A DNA stretch of 46,626 bases from RGIG8306 sp964566025 (GTDB lineage Bacteria; Bacillota; Clostridia; Lachnospirales; Lachnospiraceae), in assembly GCA_964566025.1 (NCBI GenBank), contig CAZMHF010000011.1:1-46626 (forward strand). The letters are read 5' to 3'. The notes beneath the pieces are model-generated. The model was given only the letters and a program-made list of their open reading frames with translations. It was not told the origin of the DNA and did no database searches. Below are positions 24,360 through 32,653 of this stretch, piece after piece (position 1 is the first letter of the stretch; each line of letters opens with the position of its first letter). Position numbers and translations under genes: made by a program.

Positions 24360-25298
24360 ATGAATACACAATTTGATTTAATTATTATTGGAGCAGGGCC
24401 TGCGGGATTATCGGCGGCTATTTATGCAGAAAGAGCGGCGTTAAATGCCATCGTAATTGAAAAAGAAATGATAAGTGGTGGACAGGTCATTACGACATAT
24501 GAAGTGGATAATTACCCAGGATTAAGAGGGATTAGTGGGATGAAGCTTGCTGAAGAGTTTCGTGAGCATGCTGACGCCTTGGGTGCGAAATTTATGACAG
24601 GCGAAGTTGTTGGCGTTCAAAAAGACGGGAACCTATATAGCCTAGATGTTGTGCGTGACGATAAACATATGACCTTACAGGCAAAGGCGGTTATTTTAGC
24701 GACAGGTGCAAAACACCGATTGCTAGAAGTCCCAGGAGAATTAGAACTCGCAGGAATGGGCGTTTCTTATTGTGCTACATGTGATGGGGCGTTTTTTAGA
24801 GGGCGCGATGTAGCGGTTATTGGTGGTGGAAATGTGGCAGTTGAGGATGCTCTCTTTTTAGCAAGAGGGTGTCGCAAGGTATACGTTATTCATCGCCGAG
24901 ATGAATTTAGAGCGGCAAAGGGTTTGGCGAACCAGCTTTCTCGCTTTGACAATGTTGAAATTGTATGGAATAGTGTTGTGGAAACGATTCAAGGAGAAGA
25001 TTCCGTAGAATCGATTTCCCTGAAAAACGTAAAAACACAAGAAACTTCACAGATTGCTGTGAGTGGTGTTTTTATTGCAGTTGGCATTCATCCAACAGCA
25101 GAGCCATTTGTTACAAATCTTGGATTGGACGTAGACGAATGGGGTTATATTAAGGCGAAAGAAGATTGTGAAACAAATAGAGAGGGCATACTTGTTGCAG
25201 GGGATGTTCGCACAAAAGCGCTTCGTCAAATCGTTGTGGCAGCTGCAGACGGCGCAAATGCCGTAGAATCGGCAATAAAACATATAAAAACCGTGTAA
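24360..25298 (+). CDS. trxB: Thioredoxin-disulfide reductase
   Basis: 312 residues. An FAD flavoprotein that passes electrons from NADPH to thioredoxin. FAD-binding GAGPAGLSAA at residues 11-20, the redox pair in CATC (138-141), the second Rossmann motif GGGNVAVE (155-162) and the C-terminal AGDVRTKALRQIV are present. Length and motif order match the low-molecular-weight type. AGAAGGGA precedes the ATG. No thioredoxin gene is adjacent. Confidence 0.95.
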   Translation: MNTQFDLIIIGAGPAGLSAAIYAERAALNAIVIEKEMISGGQVITTYEVDNYPGLRGISGMKLAEEFREHADALGAKFMTGEVVGVQKDGNLYSLDVVRDDKHMTLQAKAVILATGAKHRLLEVPGELELAGMGVSYCATCDGAFFRGRDVAVIGGGNVAVEDALFLARGCRKVYVIHRRDEFRAAKGLANQLSRFDNVEIVWNSVVETIQGEDSVESISLKNVKTQETSQIAVSGVFIAVGIHPTAEPFVTNLGLDVDEWGYIKAKEDCETNREGILVAGDVRTKALRQIVVAAADGANAVESAIKHIKTV

Positions 25299-25315
25299 TT
25301 TCATTGAATTGGGGG

Positions 25316-25345
25316 TTGACAAGGGCGTAATATATTTGTTATGAT
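25316..25345 (+). promoter_or_regulatory. Promoter of the NlpC/P60 gene
   Basis: TTGACA at 25316-25321, an 18-bp spacer and TATGAT at 25340-25345, followed by a leader of about 70 bases before the ATG at 25422. Confidence 0.8.
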
Positions 25346-25421
25346 TGGTGTAACAATTCTGTAATATTTGAATAGTGAACAATTTGACTTAGTATATTGG
25401 TACATAATACAGGAGCTGACA

Positions 25422-26921
25422 ATGAAAAAAAGATTGATAAAGATGACAGTGGCAATATTCGCCGCTGTACTTATAACCCTTAATACAAATACGAATATTG
25501 GAGCATCTAGTGAAATAAACGTTGCGCATCCCGAAACACCAATTGCTGGTATTTCGGTAGTTTTGAAAACGTTTATTAATTCTGAAAAAACAGATGAGTT
25601 GTTGGAACTTTTATTTGAAAAAGAAGAAGCAACGGAGCTATCAACAGAGGAGAATGAAGCAGAAGAGTCTAGTGAATGCATCACAGAAGAGCCAACAGAA
25701 GAACCAACAGAAGAACCAACAGAAGAACCAACAGAAGAGCCAACAGAGGAACCGACAGCACCAAAATCTCCATATGACGGCATTGTTATCGCTCAAGTAG
25801 AAAATTACGTAAATGTTCGAAGTGAAGCATCTACAGGATCTCAGCCACTTGGAAAATTATACAATAATTCTGCAGCAACTATTTTAGATGAAGTACAAGG
25901 CGAACCTTATGAGGGATCTGATTTGTGGTATTGCATCCAATCAGGCTCAGTAACAGGCTATGTTCGTGCTGATTTGTTTATTACAGGAGTAGAGGCAGAA
26001 GCAATTGCAGAACAAATCGGAACTAAAATCGGAACGACGATTCCAGAGGGACTTAGACTTCGTAGTCAGCCAAATCTTGAGTCAGAAATCTTGACGGTTC
26101 TTTTGGCAAATACAGAAGTGGTTATTCTTGAAAGAGTAGGTGAGTTTTATCGCATTCAATTAGATGAAGCGAGTCAAGGATTTATTCATTCATCACATGT
26201 AACTACACGAGTTGAGTTTAGACAAGCGATTTCGCTAGAAGAAGAAGCAGAACAGCTTCGCATTCAAAGAGAAAGAGAAGAAGAAGCTAGAAGAGCGCAA
26301 GAAGAGTATGAAGCACAGGTTCGTGCAGAGGCAGAGAGAGTTCGTCAAGAGCAAGAAGCGGAAAGAATTCGCCAAGAGCAAGAGGCAGAGAGAATTCGTC
26401 AAGAGCAAGAGGCGGAAAGAATTCGTCAGGAGCAGGAAGCGGCAAATAATCAAGCGGCTACACAACCACAACCTCCAGCGACAAATCCTCCAACTCCAGC
26501 ACCAACACCAGAAACACCAGCGCCTGCACCAACGGAAGATGATCAACATGCAGCACTTAGAAATGCTCTTAGAGCCTTTGGTTTACAATTTGTAGGCAAT
26601 CCTTATGTATATGGTGGAACTAGCTTGACAAATGGTACAGATTGTTCGGGATTTACAAGAGCCATTTATGCACAATACGGAATTTCGATTCCACGTACAT
26701 CTAGACAACAAGCAGTTGCAGGAAATGCAAGAGAAATCGGAATTAATGATGTCAAGATTGGTGATTTGTTATTCTATGCAGACAACAATGGAGTAATCGG
26801 TCATGTGGCTATGTATATTGGCGATGGACAAATTGTTCATGCAGCAAATGAATCATTAGGAATATGCGTTTTTGCGGCACATTATCGTACACCATGTAAG
26901 GCAGTAACATTCTTAAATTAG
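25422..26921 (+). CDS. Secreted SH3b and NlpC/P60 cell-wall hydrolase
   Basis: 499 residues: signal peptide (1-29), six TEEP repeats (about 88-112), SH3b domain 1 (about 120-188), SH3b domain 2 (about 205-262), a charged coiled coil (about 272-342) with nine-residue RQEQEAERI repeats, a Pro-rich linker (347-372) and a C-terminal NlpC/P60 domain with Cys408 (TDCSGF), His461 (GHVAMY) and His473 (VHAANE). It should cleave peptides of peptidoglycan outside the cell, with SH3b binding the wall. The ATG at 25422 after CAGGAGCTG gives the signal peptide; an earlier start would not. Confidence 0.93.
   Translation: MKKRLIKMTVAIFAAVLITLNTNTNIGASSEINVAHPETPIAGISVVLKTFINSEKTDELLELLFEKEEATELSTEENEAEESSECITEEPTEEPTEEPTEEPTEEPTEEPTAPKSPYDGIVIAQVENYVNVRSEASTGSQPLGKLYNNSAATILDEVQGEPYEGSDLWYCIQSGSVTGYVRADLFITGVEAEAIAEQIGTKIGTTIPEGLRLRSQPNLESEILTVLLANTEVVILERVGEFYRIQLDEASQGFIHSSHVTTRVEFRQAISLEEEAEQLRIQREREEEARRAQEEYEAQVRAEAERVRQEQEAERIRQEQEAERIRQEQEAERIRQEQEAANNQAATQPQPPATNPPTPAPTPETPAPAPTEDDQHAALRNALRAFGLQFVGNPYVYGGTSLTNGTDCSGFTRAIYAQYGISIPRTSRQQAVAGNAREIGINDVKIGDLLFYADNNGVIGHVAMYIGDGQIVHAANESLGICVFAAHYRTPCKAVTFLN
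25683..25754. repeat. 12-bp coding tandem repeat (TEEP, six units)
   Basis: Six units of ACAGAAGARCCA-type sequence encode the Thr-Glu-Glu-Pro repeats between the signal peptide and the first SH3b domain of the cell-wall hydrolase. Such arrays can change length by slippage. Confidence 0.8.
26340..26446. repeat. 27-bp coding tandem repeat (RQEQEAERI, four units)
   Basis: Four imperfect 27-base units encode the coiled-coil segment of the cell-wall hydrolase. The wobble positions differ between units, so the array is not a very recent duplication. Confidence 0.8.
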
Positions 26922-26942
26922 AAACTAATTATTCTACATATT

Positions 26943-26978
26943 AAAAGGGCAAAGTCGATAGCGACTTTGCCCTTTTAG
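26943..26978. terminator. Bidirectional terminator between the NlpC/P60 gene and hpf
   Basis: AAAAGGGCAAAGTCG and CGACTTTGCCCTTTT form a strong hairpin around ATAG; A- and T-runs on both sides suit termination of the two convergent genes. Confidence 0.85.
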
Positions 26979-26994
26979 AAATGTGAGGTATTTA

Positions 26995-27528
26995 TTATTC
27001 AAAGGTAGGCTCGATCAACCCATATGTTCCATTCTTGCGTCGATAAACAACGTTTACTTCGTCCGTATTTCCATTTAAGAATACGTAGAAGTTATGTCCA
27101 AGTAACTCCATCTGGATACATGCCTCTTCTGGATGCATAGGCTTGATGCCAAAACGCTTTGTACGAACGATTTGAATAGCATCAATATCATCATCTTCGT
27201 CCTCAATCGGAGTGAAGTTAGCAAAGAAATCCGTATTTTGTCTATGTTGCATCAATTTTGTACGGTACTTGCGAAGTTGTCTCTCTAAGATTTCTTGTAC
27301 TAAATCAATCGAAACATACATATCGGTACTGGTTTGTTCAGATCGTATAATAGATCCCTTAACAGGAATAGTCACTTCAATCTTGTGGCGATCTTTTGTA
27401 ACATTTAATGTGACATAAGCTTCGGTTTCCTCGGTGAAGAATTTTTCTAACTTCCCGAGCTTTTCATATATAGCGTCCTCGATTCCTTTCGTAATGTCGA
27501 TGTTGCGTGCGGTAATTATGTATTTCAT
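26995..27528 (-). CDS. hpf: Ribosome hibernation-promoting factor, long form
   Basis: 177 residues. The N-terminal HPF/YfiA domain (MKYIITARNIDITKGIEDAI) binds between the mRNA and tRNA sites of the 30S subunit; the C-terminal domain (about 120-177, IVRTKRFGIKPMHPEEACIQ onward) mediates dimerisation of 70S into 100S ribosomes in Gram-positive bacteria. The ATG at 27528 is preceded by AAAGGGGC. Its own promoter is at 27608-27636, and the leader contains an inverted repeat. It is divergent from secA. Confidence 0.95.
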   Translation of the reverse strand: MKYIITARNIDITKGIEDAIYEKLGKLEKFFTEETEAYVTLNVTKDRHKIEVTIPVKGSIIRSEQTSTDMYVSIDLVQEILERQLRKYRTKLMQHRQNTDFFANFTPIEDEDDDIDAIQIVRTKRFGIKPMHPEEACIQMELLGHNFYVFLNGNTDEVNVVYRRKNGTYGLIEPTFE

Positions 27529-27546
27529 AATAGCCCCTTTCCGTCT

Positions 27547-27588
27547 GATGCGAAATAGTAGAAATTAATAAAGAGAATCATTCGCATC
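27547..27588 (-). promoter_or_regulatory. Hairpin in the hpf 5' untranslated region
   Basis: GATGCGAA (27547-27554) and TTCGCATC (27581-27588) are perfect 8-bp inverted arms within the hpf leader, ending about ten bases before the ribosome binding site. It might affect hpf mRNA stability or translation; no regulator is evident. Confidence 0.45.
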
Positions 27589-27607
27589 GTTCTTTTTTGA
27601 TAGAGAT

Positions 27608-27636
27608 AGTATAGCACAAAAGCAGTCATATGACAA
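27608..27636 (-). promoter_or_regulatory. Promoter of hpf
   Basis: On the minus strand: TTGTCA (27636-27631), a 17-bp spacer and TATACT (27613-27608). Upstream of it, 27640-28020 is AT-rich and I see no gene there. Confidence 0.8.
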
Positions 27637-28020
27637 GAGAAAATTCAAGAATTGTCGATACAATTTATAAGATAAAATGAAAATAACTATAAAATATGAG
27701 CATAACAAAGAATAGAAAGATAATGAATCGAAAAAGAGTTGTCAAGTGAAACTATTAGAATACGGCTGTAAATAACGCTTTTTATGAAAATGTGACAAAA
27801 CATTTGTTCAAAAAAGAAGAGTCCAAATGAGTAAAAAAAGAAGAAGGAATGTGGATAGTGTGGATAACTTTGTGCATAACTAGTGTTATCAAGGTTTTTG
27901 AAAATAAAAATGTGGACGAAATAAAGGTGGGGCGAAAAAAAAAGAAAGATAAAAAAGTGCGATTTGTGCACTATTACTAAAAATGATAAAAGTGATGCGA
28001 AATAAATTGAAAGACTTATT

Positions 28021-28171
28021 TAACCTCCCAAGGAAGTCCCCCGCCTCTTAGGCGGTGGGTGGAACTTCCTTGTTTCAGTGGGAGTTTAAGCTCCCACTGA
28101 AATAGCAGCGAAGCTGTTGGGATGGAGGTCACTAGAAAGTAGCGAAGCGGATTTCGAGTATCCGAATTGAC
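28021..28171 (+). repeat. Structured repeat element, copy 2 (151 bp)
   Basis: Begins TAACCTCCCAAGG and ends GAGTATCCGAATTGAC. Same hairpin order as copy 1, but the first hairpin carries the GGCGGTGGGTGGAACTTCC right arm shared with copy 4, and the second has loop TTTAAG. Single changes weaken the third stem (GCTGTT) and the last stem (ATCCGA). It ends 12 bases before the secA -35 box and lies between the divergent genes hpf and secA. Confidence 0.9.
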
Positions 28172-28183
28172 CGAATTGTTTTC

Positions 28184-28212
28184 TTGAATATTCTCATTAA
28201 AAGTGATATGAT
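28184..28212 (+). promoter_or_regulatory. Promoter of secA
   Basis: TTGAAT at 28184-28189, a 17-bp spacer and TATGAT at 28207-28212, giving a leader of about 55 bases. Confidence 0.8.
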
Positions 28213-28274
28213 ACTTAGTATGAAATTTTATACGAAAAAATAGAAACACACGATATAAAAGTTAGGAGACGAAA

Positions 28275-30842
28275 ATGGGACTTTTCGAGAAAATGTTTGG
28301 AACACATAGTGAGCGAGAAATAAAATCAATTACGCCATTAGTGGATAAGGTGATGGCACTTCGTGAAGAGATGATAGCCTTATCAGATGAGGGATTAAGA
28401 GCAAAAACAACGGAATTTAAAAATCGTTTAGCGCAAGGCGCTACGCTTGATGATATTTTGTGCGAGGCATTTGCTGTGGCAAGAGAAGCGACAAGAAGAG
28501 TTCTTAACACAGAGCATTATCGCGTACAGGTTATCGGAGGTATTATTATTCATCAAGGCCGTATAGCCGAGATGCGTACAGGTGAAGGAAAAACACAGGT
28601 AGCGATTCTTCCAGCATACTTAAATTCACTTGCTGGCAAAGGTGTACATGTTGTAACGGTAAATGATTATCTTGCACAGCGTGACTCAGAGTGGATGGGA
28701 CAAGTTCATGAGTTTTTAGGTCTTAAAGTAGGCGTTATTCTAAATGATATGACGCAAGACGAGAGAAAAGAAGCTTACCAAGCCGATATTACCTATGTGA
28801 CAAACAACGAATTAGGTTTTGATTACCTAAGAGATAACATGGTTATTTACAAAGACAATCTAGTGCAACGTGGATTGAATTTTGCGATTATTGATGAGGT
28901 CGATTCCGTTTTAATTGATGAGGCAAGAACACCACTTATCATTTCGGGCCAAAGTGGAAAATCGACAAAGCTATATGAGGCGTGCAACATTTTAGCGAAG
29001 CAATTAAAACGTGGTACGGCGACAGAGATTACAAAGATGACCATTTTGATGGGTGATGAAATCACCGAAACGGGAGATTTCGTTGTTAATGAAAAAGATA
29101 ATCAGGTCAATCTAACAGAAGAAGGTGTAAAAAAGGTTGAAGCATTCTTCAAGATTGACAATCTTGCTGATCCTGAAAATATTGATTATCAGCATCATAT
29201 TATACTTGCATTGCGTGCACACAACTTGATGTTCGCCGATCAAGACTACGTTGTAAAAGATGATGAAGTTTTGATTGTTGATGAATTTACGGGACGTATT
29301 ATGAATGGACGCCGTTATTCAGATGGTTTACATCAAGCCATTGAAGCAAAAGAGGGCGTGAAAGTAAAAAGAGAAAGCAAGACATTAGCGACAATTACAT
29401 TCCAGAACTTCTTTAATAAGTACGCAAAAAAAGCAGGTATGACAGGTACGGCTCAGACTGAAGAGAGGGAGTTTAGAGATATTTACGGAATGGACGTAGT
29501 AGTTATTCCGACCAATAAACCAGTAGCGCGTATTGACCATGAAGATGTTGTGTATATGACAAAAAAGGAAAAATACGAAGCGGTTATAGGTGAGATTAAA
29601 GAAGCGCATGCAAAAGGGCAACCTGTTTTGGTTGGTACAATCACAATCGAGACATCAGAAGAACTTAGCATGGTTTTAAAAAGAGCGGGTATTCAACACA
29701 AGGTTTTGAACGCAAAGTTCCATGAGATGGAAGCAGAAATTATCGCTGATGCAGGACAGTATGGTGCAGTAACCATTGCGACGAATATGGCTGGTCGTGG
29801 TACCGATATTAAACTAGAGGAAAGTGCAAAGGAAGCTGGTGGACTAAAAGTAGTCGGCACAGAGCGCCATGAATCAAGACGTATTGACAATCAGTTACGA
29901 GGCCGTTCTGGTCGTCAAGGTGACCCTGGTGAATCTAGATTTTACATTTCATTAGAAGATGATTTGATGAGATTATTCGGATCTGAGAGAATGACATCTA
30001 TGTTTAGGGCGATGGGAATCAAATATGGTCAACAAATCGAACACAAAATGTTGACATCAACAATTGAAAAAGCACAAAAGAAAATCGAAAATAACAACTA
30101 TGGTATTCGTAAAAACCTTTTAGAATATGACCAAGTAAATAACGACCAACGTGAAATTATTTATGAAGAGCGAATGAAAGTATTAAATGGCGAGAGCATG
30201 CGAAGCGTTATCATTAACATGATTAATGAAACAGTGGAGCAATTAGTTGAAAGTGCCATTTCAGATGATCAAAGAAATGAAGAGTGGGATATTGCGAGCC
30301 TAAATGCGCAATTGTTACCAATGATTCCGATGGAGCCAATTGACGAAAAAAATCTTCAACAAAATGATTTCAAAAAGAAAGAGCTTAAGCATTTATTGAA
30401 AGAAAAAGCTATTAAGTTATACGAAGAAAAAGAAACCTTGTTCCCTGAAGAGCATTTTAGAGAGATAGAGCGTGTATTCTTACTAAGTTCAATTGATAAT
30501 AAATGGATGGAGCATATTGATGATATGTCACAGCTTCGCCAAGGTGTTGGATTGCAAGCATACGGCCAAAAAGATCCCGTTATTGAATACAAAATGATTG
30601 GATTTGAGATGTTCGAGGCCATGACAGCAGCCATTCGCGAGAGAACCGTTCGTGCGTTATTCCACGTTATGCCACAAGAAAAGGCAGAGCGTGAGCAAGT
30701 GGCAAAAGTGACAGGAACCAATAAGGATGAATCATTAGCAAAAGCGCCAGTTAAGCGTGACTCTAAAAAAATTCAACCAAATGATCCATGTCCATGTGGC
30801 TCAGGTAAAAAATACAAACAATGTTGTAGAAATAAAGTTTGA
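28275..30842 (+). CDS. secA: Preprotein translocase ATPase SecA
   Basis: 855 residues. The motor that pushes preproteins through SecYEG. Walker A MRTGEGKT (about 100-107), DEAD-type IIDEVDSVLIDEARTPLI, the second motor domain ATNMAGRGTDIKL and GRSGRQGDPGESRFYISLEDD are all present. The C-terminus ends with the zinc-binding CPCGSGKKYKQCC motif, which in other bacteria contacts SecB or ribosomes. TTAGGAGA precedes the ATG. It is followed after 41 bases by prfB, a common Firmicutes pairing. Confidence 0.97.
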   Translation: MGLFEKMFGTHSEREIKSITPLVDKVMALREEMIALSDEGLRAKTTEFKNRLAQGATLDDILCEAFAVAREATRRVLNTEHYRVQVIGGIIIHQGRIAEMRTGEGKTQVAILPAYLNSLAGKGVHVVTVNDYLAQRDSEWMGQVHEFLGLKVGVILNDMTQDERKEAYQADITYVTNNELGFDYLRDNMVIYKDNLVQRGLNFAIIDEVDSVLIDEARTPLIISGQSGKSTKLYEACNILAKQLKRGTATEITKMTILMGDEITETGDFVVNEKDNQVNLTEEGVKKVEAFFKIDNLADPENIDYQHHIILALRAHNLMFADQDYVVKDDEVLIVDEFTGRIMNGRRYSDGLHQAIEAKEGVKVKRESKTLATITFQNFFNKYAKKAGMTGTAQTEEREFRDIYGMDVVVIPTNKPVARIDHEDVVYMTKKEKYEAVIGEIKEAHAKGQPVLVGTITIETSEELSMVLKRAGIQHKVLNAKFHEMEAEIIADAGQYGAVTIATNMAGRGTDIKLEESAKEAGGLKVVGTERHESRRIDNQLRGRSGRQGDPGESRFYISLEDDLMRLFGSERMTSMFRAMGIKYGQQIEHKMLTSTIEKAQKKIENNNYGIRKNLLEYDQVNNDQREIIYEERMKVLNGESMRSVIINMINETVEQLVESAISDDQRNEEWDIASLNAQLLPMIPMEPIDEKNLQQNDFKKKELKHLLKEKAIKLYEEKETLFPEEHFREIERVFLLSSIDNKWMEHIDDMSQLRQGVGLQAYGQKDPVIEYKMIGFEMFEAMTAAIRERTVRALFHVMPQEKAEREQVAKVTGTNKDESLAKAPVKRDSKKIQPNDPCPCGSGKKYKQCCRNKV

Positions 30843-30883
30843 TAAAGCAATACCAAATTCACATACGAAAGAGGGTGACATTA

Positions 30884-32027
30884 GTGGTTGAATTGGACCA
30901 ATACAAATATCAATTATCGCAACAACAAAAACCATTATTGGAAGTGAGGGATTCACTTTAACTTACCTGTTAAGAGAGAACTTTTAGCAGAATTAGAGAT
31001 GAATTTAGAAGAACCAGGCTTTTGGGACGATGCCGTTCGTTCGCAAAAGGTTATGAGAGATATTAAGCATCTTCAAGATGCGATAAAAACATACGAAACA
31101 CTTCAAGAGCAGTACGATGAAATCGAACTGCTTATTGAGATGGGCTATGAGGAGAATGATGCCTCCGTTCTAGAGGAAATCGAAGCGATTTTCAAGGAAT
31201 TTGTCGCACAAATCGAAAAGGTAAGAGTACAATTGCTCTTGTCTGATGAATTTGATGCAAACAATGCGATTTTGCGCTTGAATGCAGGTGCTGGAGGAAC
31301 AGAATCGTGTGATTGGGCGAGTATGCTATACCGCATGTACACACGCTGGGCAAACGACAAAAAATTTGATGTCGAGGTAATTGATTATCTTGATGGAGAC
31401 GAAGCGGGCATTAAGTCCGTAACGATACAAATTAATGGATTAAATGCATATGGATACTTAAAAAGCGAGCATGGTGTACATCGCCTTGTGCGTATTTCCC
31501 CATTTAATGCAGCGGGCAAAAGACAAACGTCTTTTGTGTCGTGCGATATTATGCCAGCAATTGAGGAAGATTTAGATATTGAAATTGATGAAGACGATTT
31601 GCGTATCGATACGTATCGCTCAAGTGGCGCAGGTGGCCAGCATATCAATAAAACATCTTCGGCGATTCGTATTACGCATATACCGACCAATATTGTTGTA
31701 CAATGTCAAAATGAGCGAAGTCAATTTCAAAATAAGGATAAAGCCATGCAAATGTTAAAAGCAAAGCTATACTTATTGAAAAAGGAAGAAGCAAAACAAA
31801 AAGCGGCGGGTATTCGAGGTGAGGTAAAGGATATTGCATGGGGACATCAAATTCGCTCATATATATTACAACCGTATACGATGGTAAAAGATCATCGAAC
31901 GGGATTTGATATTGGAAATGCAGCAAGTGTGTTAGATGGAAACATCGATCCATTTATTAGTGAATATTTGAAGTGGTTAAATGCTGGTGGTGTTGCCGTT
32001 GATGATGGCAATGATGATATCAAATAG
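30884..32027 (+). CDS. prfB: Peptide chain release factor 2, made by +1 frameshift at a TAA
   Basis: About 380 residues after a +1 shift. Frame 1 runs from GTG 30884 (GAGGGTGA upstream) for 25 codons to CTT-TAA at 30956-30961; after slippage, reading continues at AAC 30960 into the long frame ending at 32027. The pre-shift peptide (ending EVRDSL) and post-shift helix (AELEMNLEEPGFWDD) match RF2 N-termini. The Shine-Dalgarno-like GAGGGA lies just upstream of CTT, as in known sites. The peptidyl hydrolysis motif GGQ is in SSGAGGQHINK. The normal site is CTT-TGA-C; here the stop is TAA, read by both RF1 and RF2. RF2 releases at TGA and TAA. Confidence 0.92.
30950..30962 (+). promoter_or_regulatory. 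Programmed +1 frameshift site of prfB with TAA
   Basis: Reading AGG-GAT-TCA-CTT-TAA-C in frame 1. The ribosome must slip from CTT to TTT and take AAC (Asn) next. In the common RF2 site the same position is CTT-TGA-C, giving Asp. One G-to-A difference would account for it. Confidence 0.85.
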
Positions 32028-32093
32028 AATACGCACAATCTGTTTATAATTTCACATAAAGTGGAGTATCTTTGGCGAGGTTATAAAAAAGTG

Positions 32094-32122
32094 TTGAAAT
32101 TAAAATGAAATCGTGTTAAAAT
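32094..32122 (+). promoter_or_regulatory. Promoter of the ACT-domain gene and hom
   Basis: TTGAAA at 32094-32099, a 17-bp spacer and TAAAAT at 32117-32122. The leader of about 67 bases includes a small hairpin TTCGC-GTTGT-GCGAA near 32143-32157. Confidence 0.7.
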
Positions 32123-32195
32123 CTTTCTGGTGAAGACAAATGTTCGCGTTGTGCGAATGGATGACTCTTTGCCAAGATACAATGAGGTATAAAAG

Positions 32196-32639
32196 ATGGC
32201 GCATGAATTTCAATATTATGTTGTCAAAACCAAAGCTGTTCCTGAGGTATTGCTAAAGGTAGTTGAGGCAAAAAGACTTTTGGAGTCAGAAAAGGTAGCG
32301 ACGGTCAATGAAGCGGCGGATAGCGTCGGTATTAGTAGAAGCTCGTATTACAAATATAAAGATGATATTTTTCCGTTCTATGACAATGTCAAAGGAAAGA
32401 CGGTTACTTTTATTTTACAAATGGACGATATGCCAGGGGTATTGGCTTCTATGCTAAAAAAGGTAGCACAGTTCAATGTAAACATTCTTACAATTCATCA
32501 AACGATCCCGATTAATGGTGTGGCCTCATTGACAATGAGTGTCGGGATATTACCAGAGTCGGGCGATGTTTCGTTGATGTTACATGAAATGGAGCAATTA
32601 CTTGGTGTGCATTACATTAAAGTACTTGCTAGAGAATAG
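32196..32639 (+). CDS. ACT domain protein, UPF0735/PheB-like
   Basis: 147 residues. The N-terminal half resembles a helix-turn-helix (TVNEAADSVGISRSSYYKYK) and the C-terminal half is an ACT domain (TVTFILQMDDMPGVLASMLK, then VNILTIHQTIPINGVASLT) of the type that senses amino acids. Family members are often found next to hom or pheA genes, as here, where hom follows 14 bases later. A role in sensing an amino acid and affecting threonine/methionine synthesis is inference. The start has ATGAGGT as a weak binding site. Confidence 0.85.
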   Translation: MAHEFQYYVVKTKAVPEVLLKVVEAKRLLESEKVATVNEAADSVGISRSSYYKYKDDIFPFYDNVKGKTVTFILQMDDMPGVLASMLKKVAQFNVNILTIHQTIPINGVASLTMSVGILPESGDVSLMLHEMEQLLGVHYIKVLARE

Positions 32640-32653
32640 TTGAGGGAAGAAAA

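Noticed and set aside
26235..26549. Minus-strand frame inside the NlpC/P60 gene
   Set aside because: Mirror of the repetitive coiled-coil codons; the Leu/Trp-rich product is a by-product of the repeat.
27687..27971. Minus-strand frame upstream of hpf
   Set aside because: Low-complexity Phe/Ile/Tyr-rich product from AT-rich DNA, with no binding site and no recognisable domain.
28016..28249. Minus-strand frame over repeat copy 2
   Set aside because: It is the translation of the structured repeat; the same peptide appears in the minus-strand frame over copy 4 (45913-46317), explained by repeat sequence and not by a gene.
30999..32027. prfB starting at the ATG at 30999 without frameshift
   Set aside because: There is no binding site, conserved N-terminal RF2 sequence would be lost, and a proper start and slippery site exist just upstream.
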